This document shows, piece by piece, positions 55,592 through 64,000 of a DNA stretch of 64,000 bases. The stretch comes from Allobosea sp. Root381 (lineage in GTDB: Bacteria; Pseudomonadota; Alphaproteobacteria; Rhizobiales; Beijerinckiaceae). The notes under the pieces are model-generated. The model saw only the letters and a program-made list of their open reading frames with translations, did not search any database and was not told the origin of the DNA. The DNA is taken from NCBI RefSeq assembly GCF_001429395.1, contig NZ_LMJT01000012.1, forward strand, positions 121,482 to 185,481, given 5' to 3'. Made by a program: the position numbers and the translations under genes. Each line of letters opens with the position of its first letter. The first letter of the stretch is position 1.

Positions 55592-57670
55592 ATGCGCATT
55601 TTCGTGTTTCGCCCGCCGACCGAGGCCGCGCTCACGGCCGCCGCGCTGCGCGCCCATGGCCATGAGCCGGTGCTCGCGCCGCTCTTCGCGGTATCGCGGC
55701 TGCCCGAGCCCGCGCCGAAAGGGCCTTTCGCCGCACTCGTGCTCACCAGCGGCAACGCCGTGCCGGCGCTGTCCGAGCTGCCGCCGGCCTGGCGGGATCT
55801 GCCGGTCTTCGCTGTCGGCGAGCGCACGGCTGCGAAGGTGCGCGAGGCCGGTTTCGCAGATGCGCGCAGTGCCCGCGGCAACCGCGACGACATGGTCGCG
55901 CTGATCCGCAACGACCTTCCGATGCCGGGACGGCTGCTGCTGATCGCCGCACGCGACCGGCACCAGGATGTCGCGGACAAGCTCGGGGATGCGGGCTTCG
56001 AGGCGGTGACCTGGGTGGCCTATGCGGCGCAGGCCGTCACGGCCTTCCCCGAGCCGGCGCGGGAGGCCTTGCTGCAGGGCAAGGTCGACGGCGCACTGCA
56101 TTATTCGGCGCGTGGCGCGCGGACCTGCCTCGAACTGGCGCAGGGCGCAGGCGTAGCCGAGGCGCTGCTCGAACTCACCCATGTCGCGCTCTCCGCGGAT
56201 GTCGCCGCGCCGCTGATCTCGGCCGGGGCGAGCACGGTTCTGGTCGCCGAATATCCCGAAGAGGCGGCGCTGCTGGCGGCGCTCGACCAAGTGTCCGCTC
56301 GCAATCGCGGCGATGGCGATGTTACAGAGGGCATGGTCGCGCCGGCAGGCGTCGAGACGGATAAGGATGCGATGAGCGATTCCGAGACGCCGAAGGATAC
56401 GGGTGGTGGCAAATCCGGCAGCAGGTCGAGCCGGAAATCCGGCCGTACCCCGCCGACGATCCAGCTGACGGCGCGGGAAACGGAAAGCCGGGAAACCGAA
56501 GGCCAGGAAACCGAAAGCACAGCGGCCGAAGCCGCAACGGAGACTGCGCCGGCATCGGTGGCGAGCGAGATCGCGCCGGAGGCGGTGCTGCCGACCGAGG
56601 CGCTGCCGCGCGAGTACAAGCCGGGCGACGACAACTTGGCCAGGGCGGTTCCGGAGCCCGAGGCGGATTCCGTTCATTCGTCGCAGGAGCGCGGCGCCGA
56701 TGAGCCGGCGCCCACAACGGTCGCGCCTGCGCCGGCAGAGCCACGCTCGCGCCTGCCCGCGCTCGCTCTTGCCGGGCTGGTCGGCGGCGTCGTTGGTGCC
56801 GGGCTCGTCACCTTCATAGCGAGCCGCAATGCGCCCTCGGTCACGCCTGAGCAGGTCGCCGCGCTGCAAGGCCGGATCGACAGCCTGCAGGGCGCGGCCG
56901 GCGAGCTGGAAAGCAAGGCTGCCGCCGCGTCGGAGGCCGCTACGAAGGCGGGCGCTGCCGCAGCCGCGGCGACGGCCCGTGCCAGCGAGGTCGCCGCCGC
57001 GCAGGCTCCAGACGCCGCCGCGATCGCGGCGCTGAATGCGCAGGCGCAGCGCGCCGAGGCAGCCGCCAGCACCGCCCGCCAGATGCTCGAACAGGCCTCG
57101 GCCCGGATCGGCAATGTCGAGACGCTGGCGAAGGCGGCCGCGGCGCCGAGCCCGCAGGCGCTGGCCGCGGCGCGGGTCGTGCTGGCCGAGCGGGTCCGGT
57201 CGGCGCTGGGCTCCGGGCGGCCCTTCGTGAGCGATGTCGCGGCGCTGGCCACGGGCGGCGGCGCGGCCGAGCAGCTCGCGGCGCTGAATGCGGTCGCGGC
57301 GACAGGAGCGCCGACGAAGGACGCGTTGCTGGCGCAGCTGCGCACGCATCGGGCGATGTTCGCCCGCGAGATCACGCCGGACACGGCCGGTTGGCAGGAC
57401 CGGCTGCTCGGGCTCGCCAGCCGCATCGTCAGCATCCGGCCTGTCGGCGATACCGGCGCGAACGATCCGGCGACGCTGCCGATGCGGCTCGAGAACGCGA
57501 TCGCGGCGGGCGACATCGTCGCCGCCGCCGGCCTTTGGGCGCAACTGCCCGAGCCGGCGCGGCGCGCCAGCACCGGTTTCGGCGAGGCGCTGCAGAAGCG
57601 GGCGGCGGCGGATGCGGCGATCGCCAAAATCGCGCAGGATGCAGTGGCTGCGCTCGGCGCGGCCGGCTGA
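55592..57670 (+). CDS. hemD: Uroporphyrinogen-III synthase fused to a Mic60/mitofilin-like membrane protein
   Basis: 692 residues without a stop between two usually separate proteins. Residues 1 to about 245 are HemD: FRPPTEAALTAAALRAHGHE, VLTSGNAVPALSELP, FAVGERTAAKVREAGF, LLIAARDRHQDVADKLG. It cyclises hydroxymethylbilane in haem synthesis. Residues from about 261 on are Mic60-like: a charged disordered region, one membrane helix (ALAGLVGGVVGAGLVTFI, about 390-408), an alanine-rich coiled coil, and a C-terminal helical domain ending VAALGAAG. An internal ATG at 56372 with AAGGA 5 bases before it could give free Mic60. GAGGAGACCGC precedes the first ATG. hemC, normally just upstream, is absent. 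Confidence 0.9.
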   Translation: MRIFVFRPPTEAALTAAALRAHGHEPVLAPLFAVSRLPEPAPKGPFAALVLTSGNAVPALSELPPAWRDLPVFAVGERTAAKVREAGFADARSARGNRDDMVALIRNDLPMPGRLLLIAARDRHQDVADKLGDAGFEAVTWVAYAAQAVTAFPEPAREALLQGKVDGALHYSARGARTCLELAQGAGVAEALLELTHVALSADVAAPLISAGASTVLVAEYPEEAALLAALDQVSARNRGDGDVTEGMVAPAGVETDKDAMSDSETPKDTGGGKSGSRSSRKSGRTPPTIQLTARETESRETEGQETESTAAEAATETAPASVASEIAPEAVLPTEALPREYKPGDDNLARAVPEPEADSVHSSQERGADEPAPTTVAPAPAEPRSRLPALALAGLVGGVVGAGLVTFIASRNAPSVTPEQVAALQGRIDSLQGAAGELESKAAAASEAATKAGAAAAAATARASEVAAAQAPDAAAIAALNAQAQRAEAAASTARQMLEQASARIGNVETLAKAAAAPSPQALAAARVVLAERVRSALGSGRPFVSDVAALATGGGAAEQLAALNAVAATGAPTKDALLAQLRTHRAMFAREITPDTAGWQDRLLGLASRIVSIRPVGDTGANDPATLPMRLENAIAAGDIVAAAGLWAQLPEPARRASTGFGEALQKRAAADAAIAKIAQDAVAALGAAG

Positions 57671-57687
57671 CGGAAGGATAGGGGTTC

Positions 57688-59403
57688 ATGGTTCGCGTAC
57701 TGCTCTATCTCGCCGTCTTCGCCGCTCTGGCCGTAGGCGCCGTCTGGCTCGCCGACCGGCCGGGCGAGGTCTCGGTGCTCTGGCAGGGCTATCGGATCGA
57801 GACGAGCGTCGCGATCGCCGCCGTCGGGGTGGTCGTGCTGGCCTTGCTGGCGATGCTGGGCTGGGGCCTGCTGCGGTTCGTGCTCGGCCTGCCCTCGGCC
57901 TTCAGCTTTGCCTCGCGGGCGCGGCGCCGCGCCAAGGGTTTCGAGGCGGTTTCGCGTGGCATGGTCGCGATCGGTGCGGGCGATCCCGTCGCCGCCGGCC
58001 GCCATGCCGTCGATGCGCGGCGCTTCGCGGGCGACGAGCCGCTGACCTTGCTGCTGGAGGCGCAGGCCGCCCAGCTCTCGGGCGATCGCGGCCGCGCCGA
58101 AGCGGCCTTCAAGACCATGCTCGACAAACCCGAAACGCGCGTGCTCGGCCTGCGCGGCCTGTTCGTCGAGGCCAAGCGCCGCGGCGACATGGCGGCGGCG
58201 CGCGCCTTCGCCGACGATGCGGTGCGGCGCTCGCCCTCGCTGGCCTGGGCCAATGACGCGCTGCTCGATTTCCACACCAATGCCGGGGACTGGCAGGCGG
58301 CCCGCACCGCCGTCGAGCGCCGCGCGGCGCTCAGACTTGCCGAGAAGGCCGAGGCCAAGCGCCAGCGCGCGGTTCTGCTCGCAGCCGAAGCCCAGGAGGC
58401 GCGAGGCAGCGAGCCGGAGAAAGCGCTCGCGGCCGCGCTCGAGGCGGTGAAGCTGGCGCCGGGCCTGACCCCGGCGGCGGCGCTCGCCGGCCGCATGCTG
58501 GCCGAGCGCGGCGATGTCCGCAAGGCTGCCAAGCTGCTGGAAGCGGCCTGGAAGGAGGCCCCGCACCCGGATATCGCCGCCGCCTATCTCGATGCCCGCC
58601 CCGGCGACAGCGCGCAGGACCGTCTCGCGCGCGCCGTTACGCTGACGAAGCTGCGCCCGTCCGACCCCGAGGGCGTGCTGGCATTGGCCGGCGCCGCGAT
58701 CCATGCGCGCGATTTCGCCAAGGCCCGCGAGACGCTGAAGCCGCTCCTCGCCGGCGGCCCCACGGTGCGCTCCTGCCTGCTGATGGCCGAGCTCGAGGAG
58801 GCCGAGCACGGCGCGGCCGGGCGCGTGCGCGAATGGCTGTCGCGGGCGACGCGCGCCCCGCGCGATGCCGCCTGGGTGGCCGACGGGCTGGTCTCCGACA
58901 CCTGGATGCCGGTCTCGCCGGTCTCGGGGCGGCTCGACGCCTTTGTCTGGACGATCCCGCCGGCGACGCTCGGCAGCCATGCGCCGGCGCTCGACGACGT
59001 GCTGGCCGATCTGGACGATTCGACGCCGCTGATCGAGGCGCGGGCCGAGACGGTCGAGCCGGTCGCCGTGCCGCCGCTGCCGCCGGTTCCGGTCGCTCCC
59101 CCGCCTCCGGCAGCGCCGGTGGCCGAGCCGCCGAAGCCGGAGCCGGTCGTGGAGAAGGTGCCCGAAACCGCGCCGCCGGCCCCAATTGCGCCCGAGCCTG
59201 TCGCCGTTGCCAAGGTCGCCGTTGCCAAGGCAGAGCCGAAGCCGGCTGTCGCCGAGCCCAAGCCGGATCAGAAGGCGGGCGCCGCGACGGATGCCCGCGC
59301 CAAGCCGGTGATCTTCCCGGTCGCGCACGCACCGGACGATCCCGGCCCGGAGGAGGCGCAGCCCGTCGAGGAGAAGAAGGGCAAGTTCCGCCTCTTCGGT
59401 TGA
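57688..59403 (+). CDS. hemY: HemY protein (membrane TPR protein of the hem operon)
   Basis: 571 residues. Two N-terminal helices (LLYLAVFAALAVGAVWLAD and VAIAAVGVVVLALLAMLGWG) span the membrane, then HemY_N sequence (FVLGLPSAFSFASRARRRAKG) and TPR-like helices. The last 130 residues are a proline/alanine-rich, low-complexity tail ending KKGKFRLFG. HemY of proteobacteria is a hem-operon protein of uncertain biochemical role in haem synthesis, not the Gram-positive coproporphyrinogen oxidase of the same name. It starts 17 bases after the hemD-mic60 stop. Confidence 0.94.
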   Translation: MVRVLLYLAVFAALAVGAVWLADRPGEVSVLWQGYRIETSVAIAAVGVVVLALLAMLGWGLLRFVLGLPSAFSFASRARRRAKGFEAVSRGMVAIGAGDPVAAGRHAVDARRFAGDEPLTLLLEAQAAQLSGDRGRAEAAFKTMLDKPETRVLGLRGLFVEAKRRGDMAAARAFADDAVRRSPSLAWANDALLDFHTNAGDWQAARTAVERRAALRLAEKAEAKRQRAVLLAAEAQEARGSEPEKALAAALEAVKLAPGLTPAAALAGRMLAERGDVRKAAKLLEAAWKEAPHPDIAAAYLDARPGDSAQDRLARAVTLTKLRPSDPEGVLALAGAAIHARDFAKARETLKPLLAGGPTVRSCLLMAELEEAEHGAAGRVREWLSRATRAPRDAAWVADGLVSDTWMPVSPVSGRLDAFVWTIPPATLGSHAPALDDVLADLDDSTPLIEARAETVEPVAVPPLPPVPVAPPPPAAPVAEPPKPEPVVEKVPETAPPAPIAPEPVAVAKVAVAKAEPKPAVAEPKPDQKAGAATDARAKPVIFPVAHAPDDPGPEEAQPVEEKKGKFRLFG

Positions 59404-59446
59404 AGGCATTGGCAACACGCCAGGCGCCTTCTCTTATCCTCCCACG

Positions 59447-59494
59447 CCGTCATCCCGGGTCTGCAATTCGCTTCGCCCGGGAGGACCTGTTTCG
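59447..59494. repeat. Palindromic intergenic element 6
   Basis: GCCGTCATCCCGGGTCTGC begins the element and GCCCGGGAGGACC closes it, with CCCGGG on both sides of a short GC-rich loop. It is an imperfect copy of the GTCATCC family. Confidence 0.5.
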
Positions 59495-59569
59495 TTTCGT
59501 CGAGGCCGGATAAGACCATCCGCGCGAAAAGGCGTGCGGGCCGCGCCTGCGCGCCCTATAGCGTCGGTC

Positions 59570-60610
59570 ATGACATCCGAAATGAGCGAAGCGGTGCCGC
59601 CGGGCGCCGGAGTCACCCTGCATGTCGCCGCCGAGCAGGCCGGCGAACGGCTCGACAAGGCGCTGGCCCTGCTCGCCGGCGAGATTTCGCGGGCGAGGCT
59701 GCAGCAGGTGATCAAGGATGGCGGGGTCAGCCTCAACGGCACCGTCGCGACCGACGGCAAGCGCAAGGTCGCGGAAGGCGATGCGATCTCGCTGGTGATG
59801 CCGGCGGCGCGCCCACCCGACCCGGTCGGCCAGGACATCCCGCTCGACGTCGTCTACGAGGACGAACACCTGATCGTCATCGACAAGCCGGCTGGGCTCG
59901 TCGTCCATCCCGCCGGCGGGCATGAGGACGGCACGCTGGTCAATGCGCTGATCGCCCATTGCGGCGAGAGCCTCTCCGGCATCGGCGGCGTGCGCAGGCC
60001 GGGCATCGTGCATCGGCTCGACAAGGATACCAGCGGGCTGCTCGTCGTCGCCAAGAACGACCGCGCGCATCAGAAGCTCGCCAAGCAGTTCGCCGATCAT
60101 GGCCGCACCGGGCCGCTGCAGCGCGCCTATCTCGCGATCGTCTGGGGCGCTCCGCGCCTGCGCGAGGGCACGATCGACGCCCCGATCGAGCGCTCGAACC
60201 GCAACCGCGAGAAGATGATGGTGGTGAAAGGGGAGCGCGGCCGTCAGGCGATCACCCATATCGAGCTGATCGAGCGCTATCCGCCGCTGCTGAAGGGGCT
60301 TGACGAGATCGAACCGCTCGCAAGTCTGGTCGAATGCCGGCTCGAAACCGGCCGCACCCACCAGATCCGTGTGCATATGAGCCATATCGGTCATCCGCTG
60401 CTGGGCGACCAGCTCTACGGCTCCGGCTTCGCCACCAAGGCCGCCCGCCTGCCAGAGACCGTGCGCGAGGCGCTGTCGGCGTTGGGACGGCAGGCGCTGC
60501 ATGCCACGCTGCTGGGATTCGAGCATCCCGCGACAGGCGAAGAGATGCTGTTTGAGGCCGAGCCGCCGGCCGATTTTGCAAATCTGCAAGCTGCGCTCGC
60601 GATCCTGTGA
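59570..60610 (+). CDS. RluA family pseudouridine synthase (RluD-like)
   Basis: 346 residues. An S4 RNA-binding domain (about residues 18-75: ERLDKALALLAGEISRARLQ) precedes the catalytic domain with the signature HRLDKDTSGLLVVAKN; the aspartate after HRL is the catalytic nucleophile. ETGRTHQIRVHMSHIGHPLLG is also conserved. S4-containing members with this layout modify U1911/1915/1917 of 23S rRNA (RluD), the most likely target. The ATG at 59570 was preferred to 59534. It is followed by rpoH, a conserved order. Confidence 0.94.
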   Translation: MTSEMSEAVPPGAGVTLHVAAEQAGERLDKALALLAGEISRARLQQVIKDGGVSLNGTVATDGKRKVAEGDAISLVMPAARPPDPVGQDIPLDVVYEDEHLIVIDKPAGLVVHPAGGHEDGTLVNALIAHCGESLSGIGGVRRPGIVHRLDKDTSGLLVVAKNDRAHQKLAKQFADHGRTGPLQRAYLAIVWGAPRLREGTIDAPIERSNRNREKMMVVKGERGRQAITHIELIERYPPLLKGLDEIEPLASLVECRLETGRTHQIRVHMSHIGHPLLGDQLYGSGFATKAARLPETVREALSALGRQALHATLLGFEHPATGEEMLFEAEPPADFANLQAALAIL

Positions 60611-60823
60611 GCGGATCTGGCTTGGCTGCCTAGTTTCCGCCAAGCTCTCTTGGCATATAGTGAGATGTCGGATGCGGATGGCCAAGGGGGCGCCGCGAAT
60701 GGCTGGGGCAGGGGAGAACCCTTCGGGGGCTCACGCGTTACCGGACATGAGATCCGAGCCTGCGCGAAGGTTGATCGCGCGGTGGGTCTGCCGCTTGGCG
60801 GGGGCCCTGGAAGGAGAACGAGC
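60611..60823. other. rpoH leader region
   Basis: 213 bases. CTTGGC (60620s) and GCCAAG bracket a short dyad, followed by CTCTCTTGGCATATAGTGAG, which could hold a promoter. The long G-rich remainder probably is an untranslated leader; such leaders can fold as heat sensors, but I cannot show a thermosensor structure. AAGGAG lies 8 bases before the ATG. Confidence 0.35.
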
Positions 60824-61720
60824 ATGGCGAGTGCTTCGCTGCCCGTCCTGTCCGCCGAGGGCGGACTTTCACGTTACCTCGACGAAATCCGCAAGTTCCC
60901 AATGCTGGAACCGAGCGAGGAATTCATGCTGGCCAAGCGCTGGCGCGAGCATGGCGACCGCGACGCGGCGCACAGGCTCGTGACGTCTCATCTGCGGCTC
61001 GTCGCCAAGATTGCCATGGGCTATCGCGGCTACGGCCTGCCGATCGGCGAGGTCGTGTCCGAAGGCAATGTCGGCCTGATGCAGGCCGTCAAGCGCTTCG
61101 AGCCCGACAAGGGCTTCCGCCTCGCCACCTACGCCATGTGGTGGATCAAGGCCTCGATTCAAGAGTACATCTTGCGCTCCTGGTCGCTCGTGAAGATGGG
61201 CACCACGGCGAACCAGAAGAAGCTGTTCTTCAACCTGCGCAAGGCCAAGAGCAAGATCTCGGCTCTGGGCGAGGGCGACCTGCGCCCCGACCAGGTCAAG
61301 CAGATCGCGACCAAGCTCGGCGTCAACGAGCAGGACGTCGTCGACATGAACCGCCGGCTCGGCGGCGACGCGTCGCTGAACACGCCTGTGCGCGAGGATG
61401 GCGAGGGCGAGTGGCAGGACTGGCTGGTCGACGACAGCGAGAGCCAGGAGCGGCGCCTCGCCGATTCCGAGGAAGCCGACAACCGCCATGCGGCGTTGCG
61501 CGAGGCGCTCGACGTGCTGAACCCACGCGAACGGCGCATCTTCGAGGCGCGCCGGCTGGCCGAGGACCCGATCACGCTGGAGCAGCTCTCCGAGGAATTC
61601 GGGGTGTCGCGCGAGCGCGTTCGCCAGATCGAAGTCAGGGCGTTCGAGAAGATCCAGGACGCCGTGAAGAAGGCGCTGACCCGGATCGAGGCGCCGCGCG
61701 CGGCGTTGCCGGCGGCGTAA
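60824..61720 (+). CDS. rpoH: RNA polymerase sigma-32 factor
   Basis: 298 residues. Region 2 contains RLATYAMWWIKASIQEYILR and SLVKMGTTANQKKLFFNLR; the QKKLFFNLR stretch is the RpoH box that separates sigma-32 from other sigma-70 proteins. Region 4 has LEQLSEEFGVSRERVRQIEV. It directs heat-shock gene transcription. AAGGAGAACGAGC precedes the ATG; the 58-codon upstream extension is low-complexity and excluded. Alphaproteobacteria often have several rpoH copies, and this could be one of them. Confidence 0.96.
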   Translation: MASASLPVLSAEGGLSRYLDEIRKFPMLEPSEEFMLAKRWREHGDRDAAHRLVTSHLRLVAKIAMGYRGYGLPIGEVVSEGNVGLMQAVKRFEPDKGFRLATYAMWWIKASIQEYILRSWSLVKMGTTANQKKLFFNLRKAKSKISALGEGDLRPDQVKQIATKLGVNEQDVVDMNRRLGGDASLNTPVREDGEGEWQDWLVDDSESQERRLADSEEADNRHAALREALDVLNPRERRIFEARRLAEDPITLEQLSEEFGVSRERVRQIEVRAFEKIQDAVKKALTRIEAPRAALPAA

Positions 61721-61747
61721 CGGTTTCGCCTTGCAAAACGACTTCAG

Positions 61748-61773
61748 GGGCGCGGGTTTCCGCGCCCTTTTTT
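61748..61773 (+). terminator. Intrinsic terminator after rpoH
   Basis: GGGCGCGG (61748-61755), GTTT loop, CCGCGCCC (61760-61767), then six T residues. Confidence 0.92.
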
Positions 61774-61816
61774 GATGCGTTCGGCCAAGAGGTGATCTCG
61801 ACAAGACAATGCGCTG

Positions 61817-61902
61817 GTCATCCCGAACAGGCGGCGAAGCCGCGCTGATCCGGGACCCATGCCTGAACCGTTCCGCCACGGATCCCGGGTATCCGCTTCG
61901 CT
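61817..61902. repeat. Palindromic intergenic element 7
   Basis: GTCATCCCGAACAGGCGGCG, then GATCCGGGACCCATG and CGGATCCCGGGTATCC: related to the other elements through GTCATCCCG and GATCCCGGG cores. It separates rpoH from the convergent DUF2125 gene. Confidence 0.55.
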
Positions 61903-61934
61903 AGGCCCTGGATGGCGCGTTTGTGATCGCTCTC

Positions 61935-62999
61935 TCAATACAGCGCCGGCAGGGGCTGGAGCGGCAGGCGGATCGGGCCGAGATAGACGCGGCCCTCGCG
62001 CAGCACGATCGGGGGCAGGGCGGTCAGACCGGGCGCGGCGCCCGGCAGTTGTGCGCTCAGGCGCCCGCCGAGCAGGCTGCCCAGACCTGCTGCAAGACCC
62101 CCGACAGGGATGCCGGCGATCTGCTTCACGCCCGCGAGCGAGGCCTGGATCTGCCCGGCCGGGCGATGGGTCTGGTCGATCAGGAACTGGCCGGCAGCCT
62201 CGATACGGGTCTCGCCCTTCACCGAGACCAGCCGCGTCACCTCGATCTGGCCGCCGGCATTGCGCCAGGCCTCGAGCGCGTCCGGGTTGAGGCCGATGCG
62301 GAAGGCCTGGGTCTGGGTTGCTGTGGCCTGGATATCGACATCGCCGGGCTCGGTGGTGCCGAGCAAAGCGTCGAGCGCGGGCAGGACCGAACCCTTGACG
62401 GTGATCGCGAGGTCGACCGCCTGGTCGGCCGCAGGCCGCGTCGGGTTCTGGCGCAGATGCAGTTCGAGCGCCGATGCGCGCCAACTCTCGGTCGCCAGCC
62501 CAGGGGCGGTGAGGCTGGCGGTCGGCTCGGCCAGGACGAGGGCGACCCGCTCCGGATCGCCGTTGCGGTGGGCGAGGCTTGCTTCCAGCCGCTGCCAGCC
62601 GAGGTCGAGCTTGCGCCCTTCGGGCAGCGTCGCCTGCAGCGGGCCGGTGATCCGGGCGATGACGAGGTTCGGCGTGTAGATCTGGCCGACGGCCAGCGCC
62701 GGCCCGGTCTGGACGCGGACCTCCTCGCCCCAGCGGGCCGAGGCCAGCGACAGCGAGGCGCAGCGCAGCTCGACCCGGAAAGGGAATCCGGTGACGCTGC
62801 GGTCCGCGCAGGTCCAGCTGCGGCCGAGCCCCGCCTCGCGCGCCAGGGCCGTATCGACCGCGTCGACGACCCGGCTGCGGACGACCAGCCAGAAGCCGGA
62901 CCAGGCGATGGCGACGATGGCGAGCAGCACGAAGGGAGCGTAGAGCCAGAAGCGGCTGCGGCGCCCGGAAGCGATATCGGTCATGCGGTGGCGATCCAT
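61935..62999 (-). CDS. DUF2125 membrane-anchored protein
   Basis: 354 residues, or 349 from the second ATG (62984). One N-terminal helix (LYAPFVLLAIVAIAWSGFWL) is followed by a periplasmic domain with the DUF2125 pattern: CADRSVTGFPFRVELRCAS, with two cysteines, then IYTPNLVIARITGPLQATLP and the end LYLGPIRLPLQPLP (V/L positions approximate). The family is common in Hyphomicrobiales and of unknown function; the FPFR motif resembles lipid-transfer AsmA/DUF945-like folds, which is only a loose inference. It is divergent from the ChaC gene. Confidence 0.92.
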   Translation of the reverse strand: MDRHRMTDIASGRRSRFWLYAPFVLLAIVAIAWSGFWLVVRSRVVDAVDTALAREAGLGRSWTCADRSVTGFPFRVELRCASLSLASARWGEEVRVQTGPALAVGQIYTPNLVIARITGPLQATLPEGRKLDLGWQRLEASLAHRNGDPERVALVLAEPTASLTAPGLATESWRASALELHLRQNPTRPAADQAVDLAITVKGSVLPALDALLGTTEPGDVDIQATATQTQAFRIGLNPDALEAWRNAGGQIEVTRLVSVKGETRIEAAGQFLIDQTHRPAGQIQASLAGVKQIAGIPVGGLAAGLGSLLGGRLSAQLPGAAPGLTALPPIVLREGRVYLGPIRLPLQPLPALY

Positions 63000-63109
63000 T
63001 GCGCTGAAGCGGGGAGATTGTTAGCTCCCGTAGGACACGGGCACCAGCCCGCGCCAGGCATCAAGCAGGCCGGCGGGGCCAAATTATGGGCCGGCGCGGC
63101 GGAGGCGAC

Positions 63110-63670
63110 ATGACATCCGAATTCGGCGGGTCCGAGCTCTGGGTCTTCGGCTATGGCTCGCTGATCTGGCGGCCGGGCTTCGATTTCGAGGAGAGCGTCG
63201 CGGGGCGCCTCCACGGCTATCACCGCTCGTTGTGCATCTTCTCGCATGTCCATCGCGGCACGCCGGACCGGCCGGGCCTCGTGCTCGGGCTCGATCGTGG
63301 AGGCGTCTGCCGGGGGCTCGCCTTCCGCGTCGCGGCGGAGCGGGCGCAGGAGACGGTCGCCTATCTGCGCGCCCGCGAGCAGGCGACGTCGGTCTATGTC
63401 GAGCGGCAGATGCCGGTGCGGCTGGAGGATGGCCGCTCCATCAGGGCGCTGGTCTATGTCGCCGACCGCAAGCACCTGCAATATGCCGGGCGACTGCCGC
63501 GCGCGAAGCAGCTCGAACTGGTGCGGCATGGCCGCGGCTCTTCCGGCGTGAACCCGGACTATGTCTTGCTGACCGACGAGCACCTGCGCAAGATGGGCAT
63601 CTTCGACCCCGTGCTGGCGGGGCTGGCCGAAGAGCTCTCGCCCGGGGCCGCGCCGCGGCCGCATCTGTAG
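63110..63670 (+). CDS. Gamma-glutamylcyclotransferase, ChaC family
   Basis: 186 residues. The start LWVFGYGSLIWRPGFDFEE is the conserved substrate loop (YGSLIW); the catalytic glutamate is in YLRAREQATSVY. The end LLTDEHLRKMGIFDPVL is family-typical. It cleaves glutathione or gamma-glutamyl peptides to 5-oxoproline. GGAGGCGAC precedes the ATG at 63110. Confidence 0.94.
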   Translation: MTSEFGGSELWVFGYGSLIWRPGFDFEESVAGRLHGYHRSLCIFSHVHRGTPDRPGLVLGLDRGGVCRGLAFRVAAERAQETVAYLRAREQATSVYVERQMPVRLEDGRSIRALVYVADRKHLQYAGRLPRAKQLELVRHGRGSSGVNPDYVLLTDEHLRKMGIFDPVLAGLAEELSPGAAPRPHL

Positions 63671-63713
63671 AGCCGTCCAGCCTCCCCCGGGCATTGCCGA
63701 GGAGCTCAGGCGA

Positions 63714-63779
63714 CGAAGCAATCCAGGGGCGTAGAGCGCTGCCGCCCCTGGATTGCTTCGCTGACGCTCGCAATGACGG
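63714..63779. repeat. Palindromic intergenic element 8
   Basis: CGAAGCAATCCAGGGGC (63714-63730) and its exact complement at 63744-63760, 13-base loop, followed by CGCTCGCAATGACGG, which repeats the right arm of the element at 47562. It lies between convergent genes. Confidence 0.8.
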
Positions 63780-63785
63780 CGGAGC

Positions 63786-64000
63786 TCACACCTCGGGCAT
63801 CAGGTCGAGCAGGGCGGCGCGGCGGCTGATGCCGTCCTCAGCGAGGAGATGGACATGGATCTCGCTCGCGCCGGCCCGGGCCACGGCCTGTTGCCAGCGC
63901 GTCAGCGCCGCCTCGACGCCGAAGGGGCCGCTGTCGCGCGCCGCCAGGATGCGCCGATCCTCCGAAACCGCGAGCAGCACCGCATCGGTGAAGCCGAGCG
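63786..64000 (-). CDS. Unidentified protein, C-terminal part (runs off the right edge)
   Basis: About 70 C-terminal residues are visible (TDAVLLAVSEDRRILAARDS, then GPFGVEAALTRWQQAVARAG, ending LLDLMPEV). The frame is open to the window edge, so the start is outside. No family is recognisable from this piece; the helix-strand pattern suggests a small alpha/beta domain. Confidence 0.6.
   Translation of the reverse strand, partial: LGFTDAVLLAVSEDRRILAARDSGPFGVEAALTRWQQAVARAGASEIHVHLLAEDGISRRAALLDLMPEV

Noticed and set aside
55304-59418. Two long minus-strand frames of 746 and 914 codons
   Set aside because: They are antisense to hemD-mic60 and hemY and have low-complexity arginine/glycine-rich products without family features.

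Overview
The window looks like chromosomal DNA of a GC-rich alphaproteobacterium of the order Hyphomicrobiales, probably close to Bosea. This is inferred from gene content (tsaD-gpsA head-to-head with hemD-mic60-hemY, an RluA-type synthase followed by rpoH, GapR/DUF2312, a cysteine-free L36, DUF2125, an AprI/Inh lipoprotein); no 16S gene is present. I see no tRNA, rRNA, CRISPR array, integrase or intact insertion sequence.

Left part, 1-34 kb, looks accessory. At 0-6.4 kb two divergent operons face each other: FAD oxidoreductase / peptide-type ABC binding protein / permease on the minus strand, and RidA / second FAD oxidoreductase / serine hydrolase on the plus strand, with a 12-bp inverted repeat pair between them. 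This reads as uptake and oxidative deamination of an unknown amino-acid conjugate. At 6.8-13.8 kb lies a giant glycine-rich autotransporter with an internal duplication of about 0.9 kb and a one-base frameshift just before its last beta strand. It is followed by remains of two FecCD iron-siderophore permeases. At 14.4-20 kb is a probable quinone/electrophile detoxification group: an ABM-family monooxygenase, a quinone-oxidoreductase-like MDR enzyme, a LysR regulator, a fused MhqO-MhqD-like dioxygenase-esterase, a glutathione S-transferase and an exported alpha/beta hydrolase. At 20-25.6 kb are a LysE exporter with a MocR-type regulator, an AraC regulator, an SDR dehydrogenase and a truncated YtcJ-like amidohydrolase. 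At 25.8-31 kb a TetR regulator with a perfect 20-bp palindrome controls an RND efflux adaptor and pump. An orphan TAXI-type binding protein and an unknown secreted protein follow.

Right part, 34-64 kb, is mostly core genome: RibD/DHFR-like reductase, DMT exporter with LysR regulator, obgE, a glycine-zipper lipoprotein, rpmJ, a TPR protein with an alpha/beta hydrolase, glycerate kinase / DUF1036 / pyruvate kinase (glycerate to pyruvate), gapR, nitroreductase with LysR regulator, GST, GNAT acetyltransferase, AprI/Inh lipoprotein, RidA, acetyl-CoA synthetase, DUF2235 protein, EVE protein, gpsA, tsaD, a fused hemD-mic60 reading frame, hemY, an RluA-family pseudouridine synthase, rpoH, DUF2125 and ChaC. 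Eight palindromic intergenic elements sharing GTCATCC/GGATGAC or GTCATTGC/GCAATGAC cores occur in this part and none in the intergenic spaces of the first 35 kb, which supports a core/accessory boundary near 34-36 kb.

The observations I consider most worth following are the hemD-mic60 fusion with hemC absent from its usual place, the MhqO-MhqD fusion inside a quinone-stress cluster, the FAD/RidA/FAD/hydrolase cluster with its paired operator, and the autotransporter with its duplication and terminal frameshift.
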